The notes under the pieces were generated by a model. The model saw only the letters and a list, made by a program, of their open reading frames with translations. It was not told the DNA's origin and did not search any database. A stretch of DNA of 64,000 nucleotides from contig JAUIBK010000011.1 in the NCBI GenBank assembly GCA_030428205.1, forward strand, positions 33,142 to 97,141, given 5' to 3'. The translations under genes were made by a program, and so were the position numbers. The DNA comes from a bacterium (GTDB lineage Bacteria > Bdellovibrionota_C > UBA2361 > RFPC01). Positions within the stretch are counted from its first letter, which is position 1. Every line of letters begins with the position of its first letter. Below, piece after piece: positions 44,434 through 52,683 of the stretch.

Positions 44434-45618
44434 ATGGCTGAACCTGCCCCTCAAATTACTGATCCCGCTCCAGACTCGCCTTTTCGTGAGCTCGGAGATC
44501 TGCTCCAAGTTGGAATAGAGCAAGAGCTCTTTCCGTGTGCTGTCTGCGAACTTCGTCATAAGGGAGAGCTTGTTTGGAGTGGAGCAAGGGGAGATCTCGG
44601 CAAGTTGGAGGAGGGAGAACCCGCAGCTGAGGCATCAGAGGGGACGGTGTTTGATATCGATCGCCTGTGCAGCTCTTTGGTAACCACAACTTTAGTAATG
44701 CACTTTGTGTCTCAGGGGCGATTGAGGTTAGACGACCTTGTCGCTCGCCACGTTCACGGATTTGGTGTGCATGGAAAATCTCCGATATCCCTACGCCAAG
44801 TACTCGCGCATTCAGCGGGTTTACCAGCGACGTATTCTTTTCGTGAAGAGCTTGAGAAAACACACGGGGTAGCAAGCCTTGCGATGAGTGGAGGGCGTGG
44901 CGCCACGCAGCATGTTGCAAATGTGATTAATCGCTCAAAGTTAAGAGCGAAACCTGGCTCAAGTCAGCAAAAATCAGATCTCAGTTTTTTTCTCTTAGGC
45001 CATCTGCTTGAAACAGTTACAGGCATGTCGCTGAGCAAAGCAGCAGAGAAGTATATCTTTGCGCCACTTGGTCTTCGAGCAATTGGTTACATTAATCTCC
45101 AGCAATTACGACGTGGGCACGTTTCGATTGATCCGACGCTTGTGGCTCCTACCGGCGAGTGTGATTGGCGTTTACGCATGATGCAGGGTGAAGTTTTTGA
45201 TGAGACGACCTGGATGATGGGTGGACACTCTGGTGTCGCGGGGGTGTTTTCTACATCAAGAGATGTTAGTTTTCTTTGTCATCTGCTTATAGAGTGTTTT
45301 TACGGACGTTCTGATTTTATCTCTCAAGAGGTTCTCTCTGAATTTTGGGGGATTTCTAGCGGTGGAAGTGAAGAGCTCCGTCTCGGCTGGGATGGTGCAA
45401 GAGAGCTCGTGGGATCAAAGCGAGAAACGGTGCTCCCTTATGAAGTCTCAGCAGTAGGAAGGACAGGTTGTGCCGTGTGGCTTCGACCCGAAAAGGAGTG
45501 GACAGTGACATTTCTCAGCAACCGCTTCGATCCCGCCTCGAGCATGAAGAAGATGAATGCGTATTGGTTGAAATTCTTTGAGCGTACTGGTGAGCTCATG
45601 GAGCAAGCTGCCGGATAG
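44434..45618 (+). CDS. Beta-lactamase/D-Ala-D-Ala carboxypeptidase-fold protein lacking catalytic residues
   Basis: 394 residues from the ATG at 44434; an in-frame ATG at 44359 is an alternative. The fold is class C beta-lactamase-like (GTVFDIDRLCSSLVTTT, HSAGLPATY, FFLLGHLLETVTGMSL, GGHSGVAGVFSTSRD). All three active-site motifs are changed: the SxxK Ser and Lys are Arg77 and Ser80 (RLCS), the Tyr of YxN is Lys180 (KSD), and HTG is RTG (VGRTGCAVW). It should be inactive as a hydrolase and may bind peptidoglycan or act as a regulator. No signal peptide. It lies 10 bp upstream of prfA. Confidence 0.8.
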   Translation: MAEPAPQITDPAPDSPFRELGDLLQVGIEQELFPCAVCELRHKGELVWSGARGDLGKLEEGEPAAEASEGTVFDIDRLCSSLVTTTLVMHFVSQGRLRLDDLVARHVHGFGVHGKSPISLRQVLAHSAGLPATYSFREELEKTHGVASLAMSGGRGATQHVANVINRSKLRAKPGSSQQKSDLSFFLLGHLLETVTGMSLSKAAEKYIFAPLGLRAIGYINLQQLRRGHVSIDPTLVAPTGECDWRLRMMQGEVFDETTWMMGGHSGVAGVFSTSRDVSFLCHLLIECFYGRSDFISQEVLSEFWGISSGGSEELRLGWDGARELVGSKRETVLPYEVSAVGRTGCAVWLRPEKEWTVTFLSNRFDPASSMKKMNAYWLKFFERTGELMEQAAG

Positions 45619-45628
45619 ATAGACGACA

Positions 45629-46702
45629 ATGTGGGATAAACTAAACGAAGTAGAAAAACGGTTCGAAGAACTGGGGCGTGAGCTCTCCTCTCCAGAGGTG
45701 CATAGTGACCGAGCGCGCGTAACGAAGCTTACCAAAGAACATAAAGAGCTATCTGAGGTGGTTGCAACGTACCGTGCCTATAAGAAGGCAAAAGAAGAGT
45801 ATGAAGGCTCAAAAGAGATCATCGAAGCAGGATCGGACCCAGAGATGATCGAAATGGCCAAGGAGGAAGTTGGTCTGCTCGAAAAAGAGCTTGAGGTACT
45901 CCAGGGGCAACTTCGAATCTTGTTGTTACCGAAAGATCCAAACGACGAGAAGAATATTATCTTAGAGATTCGAGCTGGTGCTGGTGGGGACGAAGCGGGC
46001 ATTTTTGCTGGCGATCTCTTTCGTATGTATACCCGATATGCTGAGGGGCTGAACTGGAAAGTTGACCTCATGGGGGCAAGCGAAGCTTCTTCTGGGGGCT
46101 ATAAAGAGGTTATCGCCATGATTAATGGCGCTGGAGCTTATAGCCGTCTCAAATTTGAAAGTGGAGTGCACCGCGTGCAACGTGTCCCTGATACGGAAAC
46201 ACAGGGACGTATTCACACCTCGACCGTTACTGTCGCCGTTCTTCCTGAAGCTGAAGACGTTGAGATTGATATTAATGAAAACGAACTCCGTATCGACGTT
46301 TACCGTTCAAGTGGTCCTGGTGGGCAAAGCGTAAACACAACGGACTCAGCCGTACGCATTACACACGTTCCAACTGGTATTGTTGTGGCTATGCAAGATG
46401 AGAAGTCGCAGATAAAAAACAAAGCCAAAGCGATGAAGGTTCTCCAGGCAAGGCTCCTTGAGCGAAAGCAAGCAGAAGCTGACGCCGAGCGCCAAGCCGA
46501 TAGGCGGAGTCAGGTTGGCTCAGGCGACCGGTCTGAAAAAGTGCGAACGTATAATTACCCGCAATCACGAATCACAGACCACAGAATTGGCCTCACCCTC
46601 CATTCCTTAGACCAGGTGGTTAATGGTGATCTCGATCAAGTAATCGATCCACTCATTGCACACTATCAAGCTGAAGCCTTAAAAGGCGAAGGGCTCGACT
46701 GA
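45629..46702 (+). CDS. prfA: Peptide chain release factor 1
   Basis: 357 residues. The GGQ motif at 231-233 ([20 protein letters not shown]) catalyses peptide release; the stop-codon-reading loop is P187-D-T189 within [18 protein letters not shown], which fits the RF1 (PxT) class that reads UAA and UAG rather than RF2. The N-terminal coiled coil is present. prfA followed by prmC is a very common arrangement; here they are separated by a palindromic repeat instead of overlapping. Confidence 0.97.
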   Translation: MWDKLNEVEKRFEELGRELSSPEVHSDRARVTKLTKEHKELSEVVATYRAYKKAKEEYEGSKEIIEAGSDPEMIEMAKEEVGLLEKELEVLQGQLRILLLPKDPNDEKNIILEIRAGAGGDEAGIFAGDLFRMYTRYAEGLNWKVDLMGASEASSGGYKEVIAMINGAGAYSRLKFESGVHRVQRVPDTETQGRIHTSTVTVAVLPEAEDVEIDINENELRIDVYRSSGPGGQSVNTTDSAVRITHVPTGIVVAMQDEKSQIKNKAKAMKVLQARLLERKQAEADAERQADRRSQVGSGDRSEKVRTYNYPQSRITDHRIGLTLHSLDQVVNGDLDQVIDPLIAHYQAEALKGEGLD

Positions 46703-46756
46703 TTCCTTCTTTTGATGGCTGTGTGTGTGCCTACTAACTACCTGAAAGAAATGTTT

Positions 46757-46819
46757 AATGCGAAGTACACGAAGAGCGCGAAGAAAGTAAGCCTTCGCTC
46801 GCTTCGTGTACTCTGCGTT
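46757..46819. repeat. Palindromic GCGAAG-type repeat between prfA and prmC
   Basis: Arms 46757-46783 and 46793-46819 pair at about 22 of 27 positions around a 9-bp loop. The arms consist of 9-bp units with a CGAAG core (GCGAAGTAC, ACGAAGAGC). The same words make the shorter palindrome at 11654-11695. It splits prfA from prmC and would fold in the mRNA. Confidence 0.85.
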
Positions 46820-46854
46820 ACTTCTTTTCGTATTCTCTTCTCGGAGTAAAATCT

Positions 46855-47712
46855 ATGCCCACACTCCAAGAAACCCTTCGCAATGCTGCAAGAGAGCTCC
46901 GTGATATAAGCAGCACCCCACAACTTGACGCTGAAGTTCTCCTTGCACATGTATGTCAGATCCGCCGCATCGATTGTATTTCACGTGGTTTAGAAGAGCT
47001 TGAATCTGAGCACTATCGTCAGTTTCAAGAGCTGATCTCTCGAAGATTAAAGCATGAACCAGTCGCTTACCTTGTTGGACAACAAGAGTTTTTTGGTAGG
47101 CCATTTTCCGTTGATTCACGTGTTCTTATTCCACGCCCTGAAACGGAGCTGCTTGTTGAGCGTGCCATTGAGATCCTTCGGAAAGGAGGCGCCGGTCAGC
47201 GCGTACTTGATCTTGGAACGGGCTCAGGGTGCATTGCCATTACACTCGCTCTTGAGTGCTCAGGAGTTATGGTTGATGCTGTGGATGTTAGCCCAGAGGC
47301 GCTCGAGGTCGCTCGTCACAACGCGCAGTCGTTGTCGTGTACAAATGTAACATTCATTGAGAGTAACTGGTTTTCTCAGGTTGATTTCTCTGATTACGAT
47401 TTGCTGGTGAGTAATCCGCCGTATGTTATTCGTGGAGATACGCAGTGTGGGCCAGAGATAGCGTTTGAGCCAGAGCTTGCACTGTATGCTGAAGAAGATG
47501 GAACACAAGCATTAAAGTTCCTCTACGAGCAAGCTCCTAAGTATTTGCGTTCTGGAGGGACTCTTTTGTGTGAAATTGGATCTGACCAGGGAGAGATCAG
47601 CATGAAATTAGCGCGGGAGGTTCTCGGAGGGGTTCGACAAGACATGCATTATGACTTAGCGAACCTCCCGCGCTGCCAAGAGATCTTATGCTCTGATGTT
47701 GCGGATAGCTGA
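46855..47712 (+). CDS. prmC: Release factor glutamine methyltransferase
   Basis: 285 residues. PrmC methylates the Gln of the GGQ motif in RF1 and RF2 with S-adenosylmethionine. It has the helical N-terminal domain and the FSVDSRVLIPRPETELLVERAI linker. The SAM site VLDLGTGSGCIAITLAL and the catalytic NPPY (SNPPYVIRGD, about residue 187) follow. It partners the upstream prfA. Its 3' end overlaps the convergent 84-residue gene by 27 nt. Confidence 0.95.
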   Translation: MPTLQETLRNAARELRDISSTPQLDAEVLLAHVCQIRRIDCISRGLEELESEHYRQFQELISRRLKHEPVAYLVGQQEFFGRPFSVDSRVLIPRPETELLVERAIEILRKGGAGQRVLDLGTGSGCIAITLALECSGVMVDAVDVSPEALEVARHNAQSLSCTNVTFIESNWFSQVDFSDYDLLVSNPPYVIRGDTQCGPEIAFEPELALYAEEDGTQALKFLYEQAPKYLRSGGTLLCEIGSDQGEISMKLAREVLGGVRQDMHYDLANLPRCQEILCSDVADS

Positions 47713-47940
47713 CATGAGCAGTTGGTGCATCATGTCTGCTACACGGGTAGCTGATTGGAAGACACGAGCTGCTGCTTTCATTTTGTTTTCTGCTTTAGCG
47801 ATTTTTACCTGGTCTCCAGTTTCCATGGCTTTGAGGTAGTTGTTTTCCGCTGTCACCAGAGATTTTGTTGCCTTCGTATAGGCTTGTTCTGCAGAATTTG
47901 GTTTTGGTAGTGAAAAATTTTGATTTGATACTCCTTGCAT
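47686..47940 (-). CDS. Small helical protein of unknown function
   Basis: 84 residues from the second ATG, which sits 8 nt after AAGGAG; the first ATG two codons earlier is too close to it. The sequence is almost entirely helical (SAEQAYTKATKSLVTAENNYLKAMETGDQVKIAKAENKMKAA...), with no signal peptide. Helical hairpins of this length occur in type III secretion rod, needle and chaperone proteins, but no specific motif is present and no secretion genes are nearby. Its stop lies inside prmC on the other strand. Confidence 0.6.
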   Translation of the reverse strand: MQGVSNQNFSLPKPNSAEQAYTKATKSLVTAENNYLKAMETGDQVKIAKAENKMKAAARVFQSATRVADMMHQLLMSAIRNIRA

Positions 47941-48132
47941 GTTCATTCTCCTTAGTGAAATGAGTTAAAGTGGCCAAGCAGCCAGTTTCTACTCTCTATT
48001 CGTTTATTTGGCTCAGGAGTTGCTTCTCGTGGCGAAATATTTGGAGAAAACCCTTAAATATTGATTTTTTTGAGGAACCTCGGTAGGTTGTCGTTTGATT
48101 TTGACCCCCTTGATTGGAGCGAAAGCAATAGT

Positions 48133-49377
48133 ATGAGTCAGAGACGAGTTGTAGTAACCGGCCTAGGAACACTCTCGCCGCTTGCCCTAGATACACCAGG
48201 CACATGGGATGCCATTCTCGCTGGAAAGTCAGGAGTAGGAGAGATTACCCGTTTTGACGCCAGTGATTTTTCAACCAAGATAGCAGCTGAAGTTAGTGGC
48301 TTTGATCCTGAAGGCATCATCGACAAGAAAGAAGTCAAAAAGCTCGATCTCTTTTCGCAGTACGCGCTCTATGCTGGTCAAGAGGCTTGGGATAATGCTG
48401 GTCTCTCAGCAGATGCTATTGATGCGCACCGTACTGGATGTATTCTCGGTGTTGGGCTTGGTGGGCTCTTTCAGATTGAAAAATACCACGAAGCTTACAT
48501 GAAGAGTGGCCCCAGAAGAATCTCACCATTTTTCATCCCAGCTATGATCAGTAACCTCGGGCCCGGCAACCTCGCCATCCGCTTTGGGCTTAAAGGGGTG
48601 AATTATACGACGACGAGCGCATGTGCCTCTGCTACTCACGCCATCGGTGAGTCTTTGCGTATGATTCGTGATGGCATCCAAGATGTTATGATAACTGGAG
48701 GCTCTGAGAGTACGGTCACACCACTAGGGATTGGTGGTTTCTGTTCAATGAAAGCGCTTTCAACCCGAAATGATGATCCTACCAAAGCTTCTCGTCCATT
48801 TGATAAGGATCGAGATGGATTTGTCTTGGGTGAAGGAGCAGCCATACTCGTGCTGGAATCACTTGAGCATGCCGAAGCTCGTGGCGCTAACATTCTTGCT
48901 GAAGTCGCTGGTTACGGTTTTTCTTGTGACGCCTACCATATAACGGCTCCAAGTGCTGACGGTGAGGGAGCGATTAACTGTATGAAGATGGCTCTCGAGG
49001 ATGCTTCATTAAGTCCTGAAGATGTAACTTACGTAAACGCACACGGAACTTCGACTGAGGCGAATGACCAGACGGAAACACTTGCTATTAAGCAAGTGTT
49101 TGGGCCTTGGGCAAATGAGGGGCTTCTTGTGAGTTCGACAAAATCTATGACCGGACACCTCCTTGGTGCCGCAGGTGCTCTCGAAGGAGCGCTTGTAGTC
49201 AAAGCGATAGAGACAGGTGTTGTCCCACCTACGATCAACCTCGACACTCCTGATGATGGTCTCGATCTTGATTATGTTCCGCACACAGCGCGTGAGACGG
49301 AAGTAAAGGCTGCGATCTCCAACTCCTTTGGATTTGGTGGAACAAACGCCACTGTCGCATTTAAGAAATTTTCATAA
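48133..49377 (+). CDS. fabF: 3-oxoacyl-ACP synthase II (KAS II)
   Basis: About 414 residues from the chosen ATG, the normal FabF length; in-frame upstream codons are ignored. The Cys-His-His triad is present: TTTSACASATHAIGE (Cys), NAHGTSTEANDQTE (His) and SSTKSMTGHLLGAAGALEG (His plus the conserved Lys). It condenses malonyl-ACP with acyl-ACP in fatty acid elongation and adjusts membrane fluidity. No fab or acpP gene is adjacent. The next gene begins 5 bp after the stop. Confidence 0.96.
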   Translation: MSQRRVVVTGLGTLSPLALDTPGTWDAILAGKSGVGEITRFDASDFSTKIAAEVSGFDPEGIIDKKEVKKLDLFSQYALYAGQEAWDNAGLSADAIDAHRTGCILGVGLGGLFQIEKYHEAYMKSGPRRISPFFIPAMISNLGPGNLAIRFGLKGVNYTTTSACASATHAIGESLRMIRDGIQDVMITGGSESTVTPLGIGGFCSMKALSTRNDDPTKASRPFDKDRDGFVLGEGAAILVLESLEHAEARGANILAEVAGYGFSCDAYHITAPSADGEGAINCMKMALEDASLSPEDVTYVNAHGTSTEANDQTETLAIKQVFGPWANEGLLVSSTKSMTGHLLGAAGALEGALVVKAIETGVVPPTINLDTPDDGLDLDYVPHTARETEVKAAISNSFGFGGTNATVAFKKFS

Positions 49378-49382
49378 CTTCT

Positions 49383-49661
49383 ATGGGAGACGATTTTCTC
49401 GAAGAACGAACAAGAGCTGAGGATATCATTCTTGGTGGCTTGGGGTTCGGTGAGGACGCCACCCTACTTACAATTGTTCAAACAGAAAATGGATTTGAGG
49501 GTACTGGTCGTTGGCCTGATGGCGATGAGTTTTCCTTTGAGTGTGATGACGAAGACGAGCTCTCTGAGCTTGAGAAGTGGGCCCTTCAAATTTTACTGTC
49601 TGAGCAAATAAGCAATACAACCGAGCAGTGTGAGCATAGGCGCGCCAAGGCCAATGGCTAA
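49383..49661 (+). CDS. Small acidic protein downstream of fabF
   Basis: 92 residues, strongly acidic (ECDDEDELSELEKW). A compact beta-rich core is suggested by LLTIVQTENGFEGTGRWPDGDEFSFE, which reads like a small barrel. No family recognised. Five base pairs after fabF, it is probably translated from the same mRNA. Its 3' end overlaps the convergent J-domain gene by 69 nt. The ordered first 60 residues and the spacing support a real gene, but the overlap leaves some doubt about the C terminus. Confidence 0.6.
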   Translation: MGDDFLEERTRAEDIILGGLGFGEDATLLTIVQTENGFEGTGRWPDGDEFSFECDDEDELSELEKWALQILLSEQISNTTEQCEHRRAKANG

Positions 49662-50303
49662 TAGGAGTCGATTGGTGTATTGCGCACGTTTGACTATCAT
49701 CTCGTGAATAGATGCTTCTGTATATATTGCTGTAAAATCAGTCTTTATTCCTCGCACGTTCGAGAGTTGTTTGTCGTGTTGTGAGCGTCCTCTGCGTCCG
49801 TGGTACTGTGAAAGATAGTCTTGCTCTTCTTTACTTTGGTGCACAGTGGCTCCAAAACCACCCATTCGTGAAAAATTAGGGTGAAGGGCCTGTTTGCTTA
49901 GATTTCCTTGAGTGGCTTTACGACTATCAGGTGCAAAGTCAGCGAGCTGCTTTGAGAGATCGATGTAGTCATCAAAGGAGTCAGGTTCGTTTTCGACTAC
50001 AACCTCATTGACCTGATGGTAGGCAAGTTCGGTGGTTTCTTCACTATCTTGAGATTGAGTGTCGCTCCAGTCAAAAGCTTGAGTAGCCTCGAAGTAATAA
50101 ATTCCTTTGGGAAGCGACTCGTCGTAACTCTTGCGCTCTTCTGGTTTTGAGAGAGTTTGGTAGGCGCGATCGAGAGCTTGGCGATCTTCGTCTAGAAGGT
50201 TCTGCATTCTGCTCTGATATGCTTCGTTGATCTCTTCTACTGAGGCGTTTCGAGGAACCCCGAGAAGTGCATAGAAATTGTTTTGAACGTGTTGCTGCTC
50301 CAT
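49593..50303 (-). CDS. Tail-anchored protein with a degenerate J domain (no HPD)
   Basis: 236 residues. The first 65 residues match a DnaJ J domain (FYALLGVPRNASVEEINEAYQSRM...ALDRAYQTLSKPEERKSYDESL), but the loop with the essential HPD tripeptide is missing, so it should not stimulate Hsp70 ATP hydrolysis. A disordered acidic middle follows. A C-terminal transmembrane helix (RLLLAIGLGAPMLTLLGCIAYLL) is a tail anchor with the J-like domain in the cytoplasm. It may act as a Hsp70 adaptor or localisation factor. Its end overlaps the fabF-linked acidic gene. Confidence 0.75.
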   Translation of the reverse strand: MEQQHVQNNFYALLGVPRNASVEEINEAYQSRMQNLLDEDRQALDRAYQTLSKPEERKSYDESLPKGIYYFEATQAFDWSDTQSQDSEETTELAYHQVNEVVVENEPDSFDDYIDLSKQLADFAPDSRKATQGNLSKQALHPNFSRMGGFGATVHQSKEEQDYLSQYHGRRGRSQHDKQLSNVRGIKTDFTAIYTEASIHEMIVKRAQYTNRLLLAIGLGAPMLTLLGCIAYLLRQ

Positions 50304-50486
50304 ACCCTTACTTCCAGTATGCGTTAACTACCCCGCCGCGCACACAATAGCCCCCACAGCCTATACACTCGTTATGTAGCTCTTTGAGAGCAGTGTGTTG
50401 TAATGGTGGGTCTTGTGGAGTTCTTGTGATTTTCGATTGTGATTGATATGTCTAAAGAGTTAAATTTCGTTTTGTTATAAGGGCTT

Positions 50487-51647
50487 ATGGCGTCACGACT
50501 CAAAATGCTATTTTTAGCTTTTGCACTTCTTGGGGGGCTGTATGGTCTTTCAGCCTGGAGTTCTTATCAGGCTAAGAAAAGAGAGCTTGTAAAGCATGGA
50601 GTGCTCCACCTCTCAGAGCAGGCAGTTCAACCAGGTCTCAATCTCTTCTGCTCAATGAATCAGCCGCGTGCTTTTCTCGTTGATATGCAGGGGCGCCCAG
50701 TACATTCCTGGCGAGGGCGTGGAAATGATCCACGTGGATGGCACTACGTTAGGCTCGGTGAGGGGGGAAACCTCTACTCCGTGATGACAGATACCGATGT
50801 TCGACTCACTGACTGGAACTCAAAAATCATATGGCGCAGGCAAGGCCGTTTTCACCACGATGTTGATGTTTCTCAAAGTGGTCGGGTGTATACGCTTGCA
50901 AGAAAAGATGAGCGCGTCCTTTTTCAAGGCAGAGAGGTTCGGATCTTAAACGACTATATTACAGTTCTTGATGCTCATGGGAAGATTGCTCAGGAAATCT
51001 CTCTCTACTCGCTTGTACAAGATCTTATTCCTGAAGAGCTGATGCTTGCCGCAGAGCAATATGCCGTAGAAAAAGCTCCGCGTTACTTACAAAACGATAC
51101 CCCAGCCGACATCTTTCACGCCAATACCTTGCAATATATCGGCTCTCAGTACACTGGGGAGGTTTTTCAACCCGGCCAAGTTCTTGTTGGTATTCGAGAG
51201 CTGCATAGGGCTGTCGTAGTCGATCTCGAACAGGAGAAGAGAGTCTGGGAATGGGGTAACGGAGAACTTCAAAAACCTCACCACCCAAATCTTCTTGCAA
51301 ATGGCAATCTGCTTGTTTTTGACAACGGAGTCTCGAGAGGTTACTCGCGTGTGCTAGAGCTTGATCCTGCTACAAAAGAAATTGTTTGGAGTTACGGCGA
51401 ACGAGAAAGCGAGCGTTTTTACTCTGCCTATCGTGGTGGGGCACAGAGGCTCGCGAACGGAAATACGCTTATTGCGATTGGTGAGGCAGGAGAAGCTATC
51501 GAGGTTACTCCCACTGGTGAAAAGGTTTGGCATTTCCGTACGACCCGTTGGAAAAACAAGAAGAAAGAGCGCAGAGAGACGTTGTACCGGATTACTCGGA
51601 TAGAGGATGTTGCTCGTCTTCTTGAGTTTAAACAGCCAATTTCTTGA
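50487..51647 (+). CDS. Arylsulfotransferase-like beta-propeller protein
   Basis: 386 residues. An N-terminal transmembrane or signal segment (LKMLFLAFALLGGLYGLSAW) leads to a beta-propeller with GRFHHDVDVSQSGRVYTL, PADIFHANTLQYI, LQKPHHPNLLANGNLLVFDNG and AYRGGAQRLANGNTLIAIGEAGEAIEV. These His- and NGN-containing blades are those of the ASST/PQQ-like arylsulfotransferase family, which moves sulfate between phenolic compounds in the periplasm. The catalytic His is probably within the FHHD or HANT repeats. The last codons and stop (P-I-S-stop) come from the repeat element that starts at 51636. Confidence 0.75.
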   Translation: MASRLKMLFLAFALLGGLYGLSAWSSYQAKKRELVKHGVLHLSEQAVQPGLNLFCSMNQPRAFLVDMQGRPVHSWRGRGNDPRGWHYVRLGEGGNLYSVMTDTDVRLTDWNSKIIWRRQGRFHHDVDVSQSGRVYTLARKDERVLFQGREVRILNDYITVLDAHGKIAQEISLYSLVQDLIPEELMLAAEQYAVEKAPRYLQNDTPADIFHANTLQYIGSQYTGEVFQPGQVLVGIRELHRAVVVDLEQEKRVWEWGNGELQKPHHPNLLANGNLLVFDNGVSRGYSRVLELDPATKEIVWSYGERESERFYSAYRGGAQRLANGNTLIAIGEAGEAIEVTPTGEKVWHFRTTRWKNKKKERRETLYRITRIEDVARLLEFKQPIS

Positions 51648-51723
51648 ACTTTTTTCTCCGTGACAGATCTCTTTGGTGACAGGCTCGAACCTTTGTCACG
51701 GAGAAAAAAGTTCAAGAAATTGG
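51636..51723. repeat. Inverted-repeat element, copy 2 of a two-copy family
   Basis: Arms 51636-51665 and 51694-51723 are perfect 30-bp complements (CCAATTTCTTGAACTTTT...) around a 28-bp centre. It is the same family as 29200-29286. Ten further bases of similarity extend beyond the right arm, corresponding to the left flank of copy 1. The left arm overlaps the end of the arylsulfotransferase-like gene and provides its TGA. Confidence 0.92.
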
Positions 51724-51816
51724 TAACGAAAACAAAGAATTCTCACTACCTTATGGTTGTAATGTTGCAACTCTCTCCATCTCTCCTCCATCTAACTTCA
51801 CACCGGAGGAATGATC

Positions 51817-52683
51817 ATGAAAAAGCTCATACCATCACTATTTTTGTCTGTGCTCTGCCTTTGTACCTCACAAACGGCAATGGCAGAAAGTCGTTTCGAT
51901 CAGATGATTACTCCTGTCTCGAATCCCTCAACCTTTGAAGATCCACGTCCTCAAAGCGAGGTTCGGGCGCTCTTTATGTGGCACGAGATTAATGATGGAT
52001 TCTTCACTGCCGGCGGTGACACACAAGTCTATGGTGTGCAGTTGCGACTCGCTTTAAACGAGCGTCTCACCTTTGTCGTCAATCGAGCTTCCCTTTACGA
52101 CTACAACCCGGAGCTTTTCTCGCAATCTGGTAGCGGATTCGGCGACATTGAGCTTGGAGTAAAATACACCTTTCATATGAATGAACAAGCAGGAACGGCT
52201 GCGGCCTGGGGGCTTGGTTGGCAGATGCCAACGGGAAATCGTGACGTGCTTCAGGGGAGAGGTGATGGGTTTATTCACCCGTACGTATCAGGAGCTGTAG
52301 CTTTTAATGACTACAACGTGATCGGCTCTACAGGATTTCGTGTTCCGTTTAGTAGCGATGACTCTACGTTTTGGGATGCAAATCTCCACGTCGATACACC
52401 GATGGGAGATTTTTATCCACTTATGGAGCTCAATCTCATTCAGGTCATTGATGATGGTAATCGTATTGCTATTGATGGTGAAGGCGCCGACCTTTTTAGC
52501 TTTGGAGCAAGCGAAGCGCGAGGAGATACACTGATCACCTCTACCGTCGGCGCGCGTTACCGTCTTGGGCAGGGCGTTGATTTTGGAATTGGATATCAGG
52601 TGCCACTCACGAAGGGGGACAGCTCGGACTTTATGAAGTACCGGATTACAACGGATCTGAGTTTCACACTTCCGAGTTACTGA
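51817..52683 (+). CDS. Outer-membrane beta-barrel protein
   Basis: 288 residues from the second ATG, 6 nt after GGAGGA. Signal peptide MKKLIPSLFLSVLCLCTSQT (cleavage after AMA). The mature protein alternates hydrophobic and polar residues throughout, with aromatic belts and turn-forming DGD/SGSG loops. It ends SFTLPSY, close to the aromatic C terminus recognised by the BAM complex. Family unknown: it resembles transporter-like porin barrels of about 12 strands. Its end overlaps the convergent HD-domain gene by 7 nt. Confidence 0.75.
   Translation: MKKLIPSLFLSVLCLCTSQTAMAESRFDQMITPVSNPSTFEDPRPQSEVRALFMWHEINDGFFTAGGDTQVYGVQLRLALNERLTFVVNRASLYDYNPELFSQSGSGFGDIELGVKYTFHMNEQAGTAAAWGLGWQMPTGNRDVLQGRGDGFIHPYVSGAVAFNDYNVIGSTGFRVPFSSDDSTFWDANLHVDTPMGDFYPLMELNLIQVIDDGNRIAIDGEGADLFSFGASEARGDTLITSTVGARYRLGQGVDFGIGYQVPLTKGDSSDFMKYRITTDLSFTLPSY

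Noticed and set aside
44434..45618. Active beta-lactamase or resistance gene
   Set aside because: The catalytic Ser, Lys, Tyr and HTG motifs are all substituted.
47686..47940. Type III secretion needle or rod subunit
   Set aside because: Helical composition and size are compatible, but the motif is absent and no secretion genes are adjacent.
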